A stretch of 64,000 nt of DNA. Origin: Spirochaetales bacterium. GTDB taxonomy: Bacteria > Spirochaetota > Spirochaetia > SZUA-6 > RPPD01. The notes under the pieces are model-generated. The model was given only the letters and a program-made list of their open reading frames with translations, had not been told where the DNA came from and made no database searches. Positions 55,564 to 64,000 of the stretch are shown here, one piece after another; within the stretch, counting starts at the first letter, position 1; every line of letters starts with the position of its first letter. The stretch spans positions 1 to 64,000 of the forward strand of contig JAFGJO010000054.1 of NCBI GenBank assembly GCA_016929065.1, in the 5' to 3' direction. The position numbers were made by a program, and so were the translations under genes.

Positions 55564-57666
55564 CTGCAATATCGCAGATATTTTTTCAGCGAGTTCGGTG
55601 AGCTTGAACGGCTTGTGCAGAAAATCGTCTGCCCCCTGACGAAGCAGTACTTCGGGTTCATTGTGCATACTGTATCCGCTGACGATCAAAACCCTGCATG
55701 CAGGATTTATTTTTTTAATCAAGGTAAACACGTCTGTCCCGCTCATGACCGGCATCATGAGATCCATAACCACCAATGATATTTCTTCCCATTGCTGTTT
55801 ATAATAATCGACCGCTTCCCTGCTATTTTTAAAATACACAACGTCATACCCCATCCACATCAGCATTTTCGAGATTGTCCTGGCAACGATTGCTTCATCA
55901 TCGACAAGAAGTATTTTCCCCTTTCCCATACCGGGGGGTGCAGGGTCCTCAATGGCATTTACAACAACAGATGTTGATATTTGGACCGGAAGGAAAACAA
56001 AAAAAGAAGTCCCCTGACCAACACGGCTGTCCAGGTCGATAATACCCTGATGGCTGTTCACTATGTTATAGGCGGCAGACAGCCCCAATCCTGTCCCCTT
56101 CCCGGTTTTTTTTGTGGTATAGAATGGCTCAAAAATATGTTTTCTGATTGCTTCTTCGATTCCGACACCTGAATCCTTTATTTCCACAACAATATACTCG
56201 CCTGCAGGAAGAACATGGGTCAGGGGAAATGTTTTTTCAAATGAAGTATTCCGGAGTGTCGTGGATATGGACAAAGAACCGCCTGTCGGCATCGCGTCGC
56301 AGGCATTGATTGCGATATTCAGCAATGCATTATATAGCTGCGAGGCATCTCCGCTGATCATGCTGTGATTTGCTGCCAGATTCCGTGACAGCAATATGCG
56401 TTTGTCTACACTGTGTTCAAGCAGAGAGAGGATCTCATCAATTATTTTATGAATGTCGACAAGGTCAGATTTGATTCTGTCTTTTCTGGCGAATGAAAGC
56501 AGATTTTTGGTGGTCTCCGCAGCATGCTTCGCACTTAAAAAGATGTTTTCGGCGTAATCTGACAGTTCTGTATTGTCCTTGAGACGGAAACGAAGAAGCT
56601 CGGAAAGCCCCATGATTCCAGTAAGCTGGTTGTTAAAGTCATGCGCAATCCCGCCGGCAAGCTGGCCGATTGCCTCCATTTTTTGTGTCTGCCGGAGCTG
56701 TTCTTCGAGATGAAACTGCTTTGTAATATCTTTCAGAACGCTCAGGACAGAGACAATGTTCCTGTCTTCATCATACTCGGGATATGTTCTGGCTTCTATA
56801 ACCAGCAACCCGTTGGGAACCGGAACCTGAAACACATCGTGTGACGGCTTCCCGGTCGCAAATACCAGTTTGAGCACCCGGATACTTTCGGCTGCAACTT
56901 CTTCCGGCAAACCGACCTCCCGGTTTGTTTTGCCGATAAAAGTTTCCGGTTGCAGCCCTGCAATCTCCCGTACCTGATCACTGATAAACAGATATCGGGC
57001 ATCTTTATCAAAACGGGCAATGATATCCGGAATATTCCGGGTGAGCGAGAGATATTGCTCCTTTAACTGCTGCAATTCAGCAATTCGCACCTGTTCAATT
57101 ATATTCCGCTGTGCAGTGAAAAGAACTACATGAAGAGAAATCCCGATAAATATTGCAAAATAGGTATATATCTCGGGCTTGAGCTGCCCGTAAAAAAGGA
57201 CAATAAATAAAATAAACTCAAAAAGCAAAACACCGTTTACCAAAAGACCCTGTTTCGTATTCATGAAATAATAGGCGGAAATAAGCGGAAAAAACAGCAG
57301 GAGCATCCCCTTGACGGCTAAAAAATCAATATTTCCCGGGATGGAAAAAATAAAAAGAGAGACCGACGTGATCAAAATCAGCAGACAGCCAGAGATCATG
57401 TACAATCCCCGCCTGTTGAGCAGGTAACAAAAAGCAATGCCTGCGACAGTTGCACAGATAGTGTAAAAATTATGGTTCGGCTGCACACCCAAAACGAAAG
57501 ATGTTATCATGACCCCTAATCCCGCAAGAAACAGATGAATTTGAATGAACGACAGAATCCTCGACTTTTCAACGGTTTCGGTATCAGACACCCGTGCGAG
57601 CGGATCCAGGAACATTTTTTTGAAAGCGGTACGGCGGCGGGTAAAATCTCTGTTATTGCTCTTCAT
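55540..57666 (-). CDS. Hybrid sensor histidine kinase with PAS and receiver domains
   Basis: A 708-residue signalling protein. About six membrane helices occupy residues 40-200 without a large outer domain. A PAS domain follows (about 210-320: YLSLTRNIPDIIARFDKDAR), then the HisKA dimerisation helix with the phosphorylated His in GIAHDFNNQLTGIMGL, and the ATPase domain (DSGVGIEE, GKGTGLGLSAAYNIV). A C-terminal receiver domain carries the phosphorylation site in VVMDLMMPVMSG. The start is placed at the ATG (MKSNNRDF) rather than the TTG four codons upstream; neither has a clear ribosome site. No regulator gene lies next to it, so its output partner is unknown. Confidence 0.92.
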   Translation of the reverse strand: MKSNNRDFTRRRTAFKKMFLDPLARVSDTETVEKSRILSFIQIHLFLAGLGVMITSFVLGVQPNHNFYTICATVAGIAFCYLLNRRGLYMISGCLLILITSVSLFIFSIPGNIDFLAVKGMLLLFFPLISAYYFMNTKQGLLVNGVLLFEFILFIVLFYGQLKPEIYTYFAIFIGISLHVVLFTAQRNIIEQVRIAELQQLKEQYLSLTRNIPDIIARFDKDARYLFISDQVREIAGLQPETFIGKTNREVGLPEEVAAESIRVLKLVFATGKPSHDVFQVPVPNGLLVIEARTYPEYDEDRNIVSVLSVLKDITKQFHLEEQLRQTQKMEAIGQLAGGIAHDFNNQLTGIMGLSELLRFRLKDNTELSDYAENIFLSAKHAAETTKNLLSFARKDRIKSDLVDIHKIIDEILSLLEHSVDKRILLSRNLAANHSMISGDASQLYNALLNIAINACDAMPTGGSLSISTTLRNTSFEKTFPLTHVLPAGEYIVVEIKDSGVGIEEAIRKHIFEPFYTTKKTGKGTGLGLSAAYNIVNSHQGIIDLDSRVGQGTSFFVFLPVQISTSVVVNAIEDPAPPGMGKGKILLVDDEAIVARTISKMLMWMGYDVVYFKNSREAVDYYKQQWEEISLVVMDLMMPVMSGTDVFTLIKKINPACRVLIVSGYSMHNEPEVLLRQGADDFLHKPFKLTELAEKISAILQKKKGSGL

Positions 57667-57719
57667 GATACACAACAAATACTAATGATGAAGAGATATG
57701 CTGTCAATTGAATTATGCT

Positions 57720-58517
57720 TCATTCAGCATCTTTTGGTGCATGGGCGCGTGTGTAGGCATACGCGGCTGAAGCAGCCCATTTTCGGGGCAATATTCTGCG
57801 TGCAAAAAAAGTCATGATTTTATTGACCGCACCGTCAGTCACAGAAAGCCGTTTCCCCAGGGTTCGCAGGGCTGAATTGACGACATCTTCCGGTCTGCGA
57901 AGCCCCTTCTCTACCTCATAGCCGGCGATCTGCTGAAACTCCGTGGCGGTTGCGCCGGGCAGCACAGCAAGAACATCGATATGGAACGGCTTTAGCTCAA
58001 ACGCAAGGGCTTCGCTGAAAAACAAATCAAACACTTTTGTGGCTGCATAGACGCAATTCGCCGGTGTTGCCTGATTCGCGGCAATTGAACTCAGATTGAT
58101 AATCCCGCCCTTTTTTCTTTTTATCATTTGGGGCACAATGAGGTGAGTAAGGGCAACAGGAACCTGGCAATTAAGAGTGATCATCGTTTCATCGATGGCT
58201 GGATCAGTTTCAGCAAACATCCTGTTCAATCCGAATCCTGCATTGTTGATCAGCAGCCCGACTTCCCTCTTTCCAATCTTTTTCAGCAATCCGCTGACTG
58301 CTTTCGCTGCAGTCAGATCGACCGGAACAACACACACTTCTATGCTATACTTCTTCTCCAGAAGCTTTTTCTGCTCCAGGAGCTCTTTTTTTCTCCGTGC
58401 AGCCAGTACCAGGTTCAGCCCTTCCTCTGCGAGACGTTCTGCGAATGCCTTGCCGATTCCCGCCGAAGCACCGGTAATCAGGGCCCACGGTCCGTATTTT
58501 TCCCTTATCTTTTTCAT
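57720..58517 (-). CDS. Short-chain dehydrogenase/reductase
   Basis: A 265-residue NAD(P)-dependent oxidoreductase of the classical SDR type (COG0300). The cofactor loop is TGASAGIGKAFAERLAEEG, the structural motif NNAGFG is present, and the catalytic Tyr and Lys lie in YAATKVF, with the Ser before it in INLSSIAA. The substrate is not evident. The ATG overlaps the stop of the upstream B3/4-domain gene by four bases, so the two are co-translated. Confidence 0.9.
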   Translation of the reverse strand: MKKIREKYGPWALITGASAGIGKAFAERLAEEGLNLVLAARRKKELLEQKKLLEKKYSIEVCVVPVDLTAAKAVSGLLKKIGKREVGLLINNAGFGLNRMFAETDPAIDETMITLNCQVPVALTHLIVPQMIKRKKGGIINLSSIAANQATPANCVYAATKVFDLFFSEALAFELKPFHIDVLAVLPGATATEFQQIAGYEVEKGLRRPEDVVNSALRTLGKRLSVTDGAVNKIMTFFARRILPRKWAASAAYAYTRAHAPKDAE

Positions 58518-59245
58518 AATTCCTCCAGGTTGGCAAAGGTTACTGTTTTCGTTTCGCTTCTCTCCACGATACCAAAACTGCCCGTGTTGTCAATTGTATT
58601 AGTCAATAAAAAGACAAATTCCTTCAACAGCGCAGTCAGCTGCTGTTGGTAATTATCATTCACCGGATAATAGATACAAGCAGCAATACATTGTGTTGAT
58701 TCCTGTATTTTTGCGGCCATACTGTCTTTGACCGGCGTGACGATCGGACAACTTTCTGTATCGCTCACCGCACAGCCGGTGACAAGGTCATGAAGGGAAA
58801 GTAATTGCCCTGCTGAATTGAACACATACTCTTCCCTCTCCTTCCCCAGCCGGAACACAAACTCTCCCGCTTTTGCCCGCTGCATATCCCATAATGAGAC
58901 CGGTGCCATGGCAGACAAACTGATAAAATTATTCACATCAACCGGATAATTTATCCGCGGAAAATTTCCCTCTGCAGCAGTCCGTAACAGATACTCGCTT
59001 GACGGCTTCCCTCTTCCTGTCGGTTTATATATCCCGTTTCGAAGAAAGTCTCTGCACTGCAACCGTACAGCCTCTTCCCCTGCAGACAATGGTGCGGTCT
59101 TTCGCAGCTGCAGAAGCCGGGCCAGCCGTTCTTCGAACTGCGCCGAAGGCGCCCCGGCCGTGGAATACCGGACACAGCAGATGCCAAGGACAAGATCATT
59201 CCGGGGAATATCATGCGAAACAGTACAGGCTACCTCGTTTTCCAT
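58514..59245 (-). CDS. B3/B4 tRNA-binding-domain protein
   Basis: A 243-residue protein with the free-standing B3/4 domain otherwise found in phenylalanyl-tRNA synthetase beta chains (COG3382). The diagnostic core is KPTGRGKPSSEYLLR followed by NYPVDVNNFISLSAMAPVSL. Such proteins are suspected to edit mischarged tRNA or bind an amino-acid-like ligand, but the role is not proven. The C-terminal part includes STQCIAACIYYPVNDNYQQQ, which fits the family. It overlaps the SDR gene by four bases. The promoter was not identified. Confidence 0.85.
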   Translation of the reverse strand: MENEVACTVSHDIPRNDLVLGICCVRYSTAGAPSAQFEERLARLLQLRKTAPLSAGEEAVRLQCRDFLRNGIYKPTGRGKPSSEYLLRTAAEGNFPRINYPVDVNNFISLSAMAPVSLWDMQRAKAGEFVFRLGKEREEYVFNSAGQLLSLHDLVTGCAVSDTESCPIVTPVKDSMAAKIQESTQCIAACIYYPVNDNYQQQLTALLKEFVFLLTNTIDNTGSFGIVERSETKTVTFANLEEL

Positions 59246-59375
59246 ATTTTGAATTTGATCCTTTGGATATTCATGTTCAATAGACTGTACCCGAACAGAC
59301 TCTGTTTTTCAAGGGAAAGGAAGCATCCTGTAAAAAAACAAATCATGTTTTTCCGGTTATATTAATTATTGACAC

Positions 59376-59403
59376 TTGTAATTAATTAATGATCCATTAT
59401 AAT
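59376..59403 (+). promoter_or_regulatory. Promoter before the small exported protein gene
   Basis: TATAAT (59398-59403) lies 16 bases behind TTGTAA (59376-59381); a TTGACA at 59369 is too far away. The leader holds GAGGG before the ATG at 59422. Confidence 0.45.
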
Positions 59404-59421
59404 TTTTCCAAGAGGGTATGT

Positions 59422-59769
59422 ATGAAAATCTTTTTTCCACGTGTACTGATCATTTTTATTATGTTTTTTTTACTGCCGTGCATGATATTTGCAGATAAAA
59501 ATCTTGTCGGCGTATGGAAAAGTACTGATACTGAATGGGAAGAGTTCCTGTTTTTTGAAGCCGACGGCAGCGGGAAATGGCGAATGCCAATGGACCTTGA
59601 CGGAACTTTTTTCAGCTGGCAGGCTTCTCCCCAAAAAATCCTCACACTCACCTGGGGTCCCGCTGAACAGGTGAAGTATGAGTATTTTTTCACCAGCACC
59701 GGTATACTCATTTTGTTTCTGGATGCAGCTGACGGCCCGGTGATCATGTCATTTTCAAAGCAGAAATAA
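59422..59769 (+). CDS. Small exported protein of unknown function
   Basis: A 115-residue secreted protein. The signal peptide runs to about residue 25 (MKIFFPRVLIIFIMFFLLPC, then MIFA). The mature domain has the pattern LVGVWKSTDTEWEEFLFFEA and FTSTGILILFLDAADG, a small lipocalin-like beta barrel typical of exported proteins that measure cell envelope state. The cysteine at residue 20 is not in a clean lipobox. It is convergent with RtcB, five bases away. No family was assigned. Confidence 0.65.
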   Translation: MKIFFPRVLIIFIMFFLLPCMIFADKNLVGVWKSTDTEWEEFLFFEADGSGKWRMPMDLDGTFFSWQASPQKILTLTWGPAEQVKYEYFFTSTGILILFLDAADGPVIMSFSKQK

Positions 59770-59774
59770 CCCCG

Positions 59775-61010
59775 TTATCCCTTGACCACACCCAGCGGGG
59801 ACAGTTTTTCAACCGGGAAAATCAAATCACGTTCCTCATCAATAACCCTGTCGATATCCTTGTATGCCGGGGGTGCTTCTTCCAGGTCGTACAGCCCGTC
59901 TTTTGTTTCCCCGAACCGGGCTTTACGGCGGCGGAATCCGTCAAAGACAATACCGCGCATCACCTTTCTGCAGTCATCAACAGAGAGCGTTCGGCATGCT
60001 TCCATCCGCCCCATCCGGCGGCCCGCTCCATGAGAACACGACATAAATGATTCCGGATTCCCCAGCCCCTCCACAATATAGCTTGAGGTGCCCATGCTGC
60101 CGGGGATAATTCCCCGCTGCCCTTTCTGCGCACTGGTCGCACCCTTTCGGTGAACCCAGACTGTCCGGTTGAAGTGCTTTTCCTTTGCAGCAAAGTTATG
60201 ATGAATATTTGTTTCATTCTGGAACTCTGCTTTCGGGATAATAGTCATCACTGCTTCCTTGAAAACCTGCATCATCCGTCTTCTGTTTTCGAATGCATAG
60301 CAAAGCGCAAACTCCATATCACGAATATAGGCCTGTCCGGTGCCGGATTCCGGTTCAAGAAATGCAAGATCTTTTGATGGCAGCGGGTCTTTTTTTCTCT
60401 CGTTTTCAGTTTGCGCTGTTTTATGATATGCGGCAGCGATCCGGTATCCAAGGTTCCTTGAGCCGGAGTGCAGCATCAGCCACAAATACCCGGCATCGCT
60501 TTTTTGCAGTTCGATAAAATGGTTTCCCCCACCCAGGGTGCCAAGATTCAACCGGGCGAGTTCCAGGCATTTTTCATCGAGCCAGACAGGAGTGTCCTTT
60601 GCTCCGGGATACAGTTTGTTTGTTTCCAGGTACTCATCGAATACATTCCACTTTATTGGCCGTTTATGGGAATGCCCCTCTCCTGCCGGGACCTTGTACC
60701 GGACGATGGAAAGAATGTCTTTTATCTGGTTTTCGGATATTTCGATTGCCGGGATATTTGTTTCTACGGCAACCATTCCGCAGCCGATATCAACCCCCAC
60801 TGCATTGGGAATCACTGCATTTTCGCAGGCAAGTACGCCCCCAACAGGAATACCATACCCCTGATGACAGTCCGGCATGAGTGCAACATGATGAAAAACA
60901 CGGCTGTGACGTGCGCAATCTGCAGCCTGTTTCAAGGCACCTGCTTCAACTGCCGCACACCATGATTTTACCGGCACCCGGCACCCCTCATCCTTTGTTT
61001 CCCATTCCAT
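59775..61010 (-). CDS. rtcB: RNA ligase RtcB family protein
   Basis: A 411-residue RtcB that joins RNA 2',3'-cyclic phosphate or 3'-phosphate ends to 5'-OH ends using GTP and Mn. Metal ligands are in GVDIGCGMVAVE, GGGNHFIELQ and the His of MLHSGSRNLG. The guanylated His lies in SCSHGAGRRMGR. The segment VWVHRKGATSAQKGQRGIIP matches the nucleotide pocket. Length fits the uninterrupted enzyme. No archease or RtcA gene is nearby. It appears to be monocistronic on the minus strand. Confidence 0.93.
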   Translation of the reverse strand: MEWETKDEGCRVPVKSWCAAVEAGALKQAADCARHSRVFHHVALMPDCHQGYGIPVGGVLACENAVIPNAVGVDIGCGMVAVETNIPAIEISENQIKDILSIVRYKVPAGEGHSHKRPIKWNVFDEYLETNKLYPGAKDTPVWLDEKCLELARLNLGTLGGGNHFIELQKSDAGYLWLMLHSGSRNLGYRIAAAYHKTAQTENERKKDPLPSKDLAFLEPESGTGQAYIRDMEFALCYAFENRRRMMQVFKEAVMTIIPKAEFQNETNIHHNFAAKEKHFNRTVWVHRKGATSAQKGQRGIIPGSMGTSSYIVEGLGNPESFMSCSHGAGRRMGRMEACRTLSVDDCRKVMRGIVFDGFRRRKARFGETKDGLYDLEEAPPAYKDIDRVIDEERDLIFPVEKLSPLGVVKG

Positions 61011-61036
61011 GGCCGCACGCTCCCCCGTTGCTTTAT

Positions 61037-61092
61037 TGCTACAATTTTTTACAACATTTTACAACTAAAAAACAACCTCTTCTCTTTATAAT
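61037..61092 (+). promoter_or_regulatory. Phased direct repeats and -10 box before the kinase-regulator operon
   Basis: Four ACAA(C/T) boxes occur at 61041, 61051, 61061 and 61072, spaced 10-11 bases, with T-rich sequence between (TTTTTTACAACATTTTACAA). A perfect -10 TATAAT lies at 61087-61092 with no good -35 box. This arrangement resembles promoters switched on by OmpR/PhoB-type regulators. Confidence 0.5.
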
Positions 61093-61164
61093 AGTATATT
61101 TGGTATCAAGACGGCGACTGTTATCACCGGGAAAGGCTTGCAGTCAGTCCGCTGATTGGATATC

Positions 61165-63270
61165 ATGGATTTGAATATTATGAAGCTGAGCATTATACAA
61201 TTTATCCGGCGGCACACCCGATTATCACTCTTTTTTATTTTTCTCTGCGTAGTCTTTATACCGGGAGCAGTATTGGGCATACTCGCCTTCAGGGCGCTCG
61301 ACCGTGAGGAGGCATTTCTCGAAAAATCCATGCAGGCTTCACTGCGTACTGAAGTTTCAAGCACGGCATCCCTGATCCAGAATGAAATGGATTTGATTAC
61401 CGAAGACCTTGACCGGTCATTGGCGATTCCCGACAAATTTATCCCGTTTACCCGCCCCGAGAAACAGGCAATCGAAAATCCTCTTGTCGGGATTGTTTTC
61501 GCTGTTTCAAACAAAAAGGAAATTTTGTGGCCCAAAAACAGCAATACATTGAGTGAACAGGAAAAACTGTTTTTGTATTTCAATTCTGCTCTTTTCACCG
61601 ATTCAATTACGATTCCAATTGTCAAAAATATTACCCGGGAATACCGCGAAGAAATCATACAGTCCCCGAAAAATGATCTCGACAACACAAACGATATCTC
61701 GCTTGCGAAAGAAGAAACAAAACCCATCACCAACGATATTGCTGCACCAGGGGATGACGATGTCAATACGGCTGCGGAAGAAAGCGATGCAAAATATTCC
61801 GCGAATGAACGACGCAGTGTTGCTGCGGCCGACGAGGGGCTCGTGCAAACCGAAAATGACTATTTCAGGGGAATGGATTCATCGGTTCAGCGTGCGGAAC
61901 CCGCTTCCCCCTCCATATCGACATCCAAAACAAAAAAAGTTTTTTCACAGGAGAAGGAAGCAACCGAGGAAGTGATGAAAAATTTCGAGGAAAGTGCGCC
62001 CATCCGGGACAAGATTTATGAACAGGCGGAGAAGGCCGGAGCACAGGTACTCAAGCGCAATGTGGTTGTCGACGTATCGAAAAAGCCGGAAGAAAAAGAA
62101 GACCGCTCGGTCTTCATTCTTTCCCCGGGAACATTCAGTGATATCACCGCGAAAGAAAATCGGGGACTTTTTCCCAGAATTATCGGTGACAGATTCGAAC
62201 TGTTGTTCTGGAAAAAAACAAAAGAAGGCCATTTTTTGGGATGTGTCATCGATGAGGAGCTGCTGCAAGACCGGATTACCGCCATTCTTCCGGAATTGTC
62301 CAACTCACGGCGGATTCTCACTGTTCTGGATGAAAATGCCGAGCCCATCGCACAACCGGAAGGCATTGATATCAACTGGCGCCAGCCTTTTGTTGCACAG
62401 GAAATTCATGAAGCACTACCCCGCTGGGAAGTTGCCGCGTACATGAGTGATCCGGAATATATTCACACCGAAGCGGTCTCAACAACCAACACACTTTGGG
62501 TCATCATATCCGCCCTGCTGTTTTTCCTTCTTGTCGGCGGGGTTATTATTATTTCGTTTTTAATGCAGGAAATCCGTCTGGCCGAACAAAAAACCAGTTT
62601 TGTTGCAAATGTTTCCCATGAACTAAAAACCCCGCTCACCTCTATCCGGCTCTTTGCCGAGATGCTGGTCAGCGGCGTCAAAACCGCCCGGAAGAAACAG
62701 GATGAGTATCTCAGGCTCATGCTGACTGAAACCGAACGTCTCTCACGCCTTATTGGTAACGTGCTGGATTTCCAGGCCATGGCCCAGCATAAAAAACGGT
62801 ATAACAAGCGAACGTGTGATTTTGTCGCCTGCCTCAAACAGGCAGTTGACAGCGAAACACTGCGGCTGGAGAAGGAAGGTATCACCCTCCGGTTTACCAC
62901 CCGACTGAAAAAACTCATGGGTGAATTCTGTCCGGAATCATTGATGCGGGTCATCATCAATCTTGTTTCCAATGCAGAAAAGTATGCTGAGAGCGGCAAA
63001 GAAGTAACCATCAGCCTTCAGAAGGTGGAATCCAAAGCAATAATTCAGGTCATGGACCGGGGACCCGGTATCCCCGCATGGGCGGCAAAAAAAATATTCA
63101 AGGCCTTCTACCGGATTGATGATTCATCCGAGGCAAAATCCCAGGGCAGCGGGCTCGGGCTTGCAATTGTCAACAGAATCATCCGTGATCATAATGGGAC
63201 AATCACGGTTCAAAACCGTGAAGGCGGCGGCAGCTGTTTTACCATCAGCCTTCCGCTTTCCGGATCATAA
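61165..63270 (+). CDS. Sensor histidine kinase with long charged extracytoplasmic region
   Basis: A 701-residue kinase paired with the OmpR regulator after it. Helix one is about residues 20-42, helix two about 437-462. The 390 residues between carry a first sensor part, an acidic low-complexity stretch (about 170-290, with AAPGDDDVNTAAEESDAKYS) and a second sensor part (LFPRIIGDRFELLFWKK). No HAMP is clear; helix two leads almost directly to the HisKA domain, with the phosphorylated His in ANVSHELKTPLTSIRLFAEM. The ATPase motifs are NLVSNAEKY, DRGPGIPAW and SQGSGLGLAIVN. The start is one of several (TTG at 61156, ATG at 61165 or 61180), none with a good ribosome site. It ends 14 bases before the regulator gene. 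Confidence 0.92.
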   Translation: MDLNIMKLSIIQFIRRHTRLSLFFIFLCVVFIPGAVLGILAFRALDREEAFLEKSMQASLRTEVSSTASLIQNEMDLITEDLDRSLAIPDKFIPFTRPEKQAIENPLVGIVFAVSNKKEILWPKNSNTLSEQEKLFLYFNSALFTDSITIPIVKNITREYREEIIQSPKNDLDNTNDISLAKEETKPITNDIAAPGDDDVNTAAEESDAKYSANERRSVAAADEGLVQTENDYFRGMDSSVQRAEPASPSISTSKTKKVFSQEKEATEEVMKNFEESAPIRDKIYEQAEKAGAQVLKRNVVVDVSKKPEEKEDRSVFILSPGTFSDITAKENRGLFPRIIGDRFELLFWKKTKEGHFLGCVIDEELLQDRITAILPELSNSRRILTVLDENAEPIAQPEGIDINWRQPFVAQEIHEALPRWEVAAYMSDPEYIHTEAVSTTNTLWVIISALLFFLLVGGVIIISFLMQEIRLAEQKTSFVANVSHELKTPLTSIRLFAEMLVSGVKTARKKQDEYLRLMLTETERLSRLIGNVLDFQAMAQHKKRYNKRTCDFVACLKQAVDSETLRLEKEGITLRFTTRLKKLMGEFCPESLMRVIINLVSNAEKYAESGKEVTISLQKVESKAIIQVMDRGPGIPAWAAKKIFKAFYRIDDSSEAKSQGSGLGLAIVNRIIRDHNGTITVQNREGGGSCFTISLPLSGS

Positions 63271-63284
63271 CACAGGAGAGAGCC

Positions 63285-63992
63285 ATGGGAAAAGTAACAA
63301 TTCTGGTTGTTGAGGATGATGCAAGTATTGTCAGGGGCCTCACTGATTTACTGTCAAGCGAAGGCTATAGCGTACATGCAGCCCGAAACGGGAGGGAAGC
63401 GCTCGAACGGTACAGAGAGCTTTCGCCGACACTTATTCTCCTTGATCTGATGATGCCCGAAAAAAGCGGATATGAAGTCTGCCGCACTATCCGGAAAAGT
63501 GATGAAGATACTCCGATCATCATGCTCACTGCGAAAGGTGAAGAAACAGACAAGGTTGTCGGACTCGAACTGGGTGCCGATGATTATATTGTAAAGCCGT
63601 TCGGGATTCAGGAACTTCTTGCGCGCGTCCGGGCTCATTTGCGGCGGGCACAAACCAACGGAGCCAAAAAAACAAAGAAAAAACAAAATGACATCCCCTT
63701 TTCATTTGGAGATGTGCATATTGACCCGAAAACATTTATTGCACAGAAGGGAAAGAAAGAGTTTAAATTAAGCGCGCGGGAAGTGTTTCTGCTTCAGTAT
63801 TTTTATATGCATGAAGGAGAGGTCCTTGACCGGAATGAACTGCTTGATGAAGTGTGGGGAATTCAGTATGCGGGGACCACACGAACACTGGACCAGCATA
63901 TCGCAAAACTGCGACAGAAGATTGAGGATGATCCTGCGGCACCAAAGCATATTTTGACAGTGCATACGATTGGATACAAGTTCGAGAAATGA
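63285..63992 (+). CDS. OmpR/PhoB-family response regulator
   Basis: A 235-residue DNA-binding regulator. The receiver domain has the acidic pair in VVEDDAS, the phosphorylated Asp in LLDLMMPEKSG, Thr in MLTAKGEE and Lys in IVKPFGIQEL. The winged-helix domain (about 135-235) has SAREVFLLQYFYMHEGEVLD and TRTLDQHIAKLRQKIEDDP. An AGGAGAG site precedes the ATG. It is paired with the kinase just upstream. The phased boxes at 61037-61092 are a plausible target for self-regulation. Its stop overlaps a following ATG by ATGA. Confidence 0.95.
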   Translation: MGKVTILVVEDDASIVRGLTDLLSSEGYSVHAARNGREALERYRELSPTLILLDLMMPEKSGYEVCRTIRKSDEDTPIIMLTAKGEETDKVVGLELGADDYIVKPFGIQELLARVRAHLRRAQTNGAKKTKKKQNDIPFSFGDVHIDPKTFIAQKGKKEFKLSAREVFLLQYFYMHEGEVLDRNELLDEVWGIQYAGTTRTLDQHIAKLRQKIEDDPAAPKHILTVHTIGYKFEK

Positions 63993-64000
63993 AAAACGTA
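63989..64000 (+). CDS. Start of a following gene, cut by the window edge
   Basis: An ATG at 63989-63991 overlaps the regulator stop by four bases (ATGA) and reads MKNV before the window ends. The overlap suggests a third gene in the kinase-regulator operon, but nothing can be said about its product. Confidence 0.4.

Overview
This window reads as bacterial chromosome of intermediate G+C, dense with genes, most probably from a free-living or gut spirochaete (Spirochaetota). That placement is inference from gene content: a NusG-domain-II/Gx-transporter pair behind metK, several class III adenylate cyclases with extracytoplasmic sensor domains, a long 6-phosphofructokinase with mixed ATP/PPi residues, a pectinesterase, and many short exported proteins of unknown family. 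No phage, CRISPR array, rRNA operon or complete insertion sequence was seen. One tRNA (Asn, GTT) was found.

Layout. 1-7.9 kb, minus strand: tRNA-Asn, a radical SAM enzyme, an adenylate cyclase, and a housekeeping operon trpS-pfk-orf-metK-NusG_II-Gx transporter with a good promoter. 8-13.4 kb: a small lipoprotein and a 1600-residue outer-membrane-like protein. 13.7-17.2 kb, plus strand: an RRM protein with a charged disordered tail, then an unknown protein, a voltage-sensor protein lacking a pore, and a DUF503 protein. 17.3-26 kb, minus strand: ComFB, phosphoesterase, HD phosphohydrolase, ligA and three exported proteins, one with an in-frame stop just before its last beta strand. 26-31.4 kb: one 1769-residue helical protein. 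31.5-36.7 kb, plus strand: a GntR regulator with trpB and trpA and no other trp genes, a nucleotidyltransferase and an M28 peptidase. 38-43.7 kb: a complete yejABEF-type peptide importer. 43.8-47.2 kb: PilZ protein, cysteine synthase, lipoprotein hydrolase and a small membrane protein. 47.2-54.2 kb, minus strand: four genes joined by three identical 4-base ATGA overlaps (ATP-grasp ligase, MFS permease with two built-in sensor domains, ABC-type binding protein, adenylate cyclase). 54.4-64 kb: pectinesterase, hybrid histidine kinase, SDR plus B3/4-domain pair, RtcB, and a histidine kinase/OmpR regulator operon that runs off the end.

How the parts may work together. Second-messenger signalling is a theme: two adenylate cyclases of the same architecture sharing a C-terminal tail, a PilZ protein with its c-di-GMP motif, and a ComFB-domain protein. 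The most interesting candidate system is the four-gene overlapping operon at 47.2-54.2 kb, where a ligase, a sensor-fused transporter, an orphan binding protein and a cyclase appear to be made together. This could be a circuit that makes, moves and senses a small amide-linked molecule, but the substrate is unknown and the idea is inference. Several plus-strand genes have a promoter -10 element only 7-11 bases before the start codon, suggesting leaderless or nearly leaderless messages.
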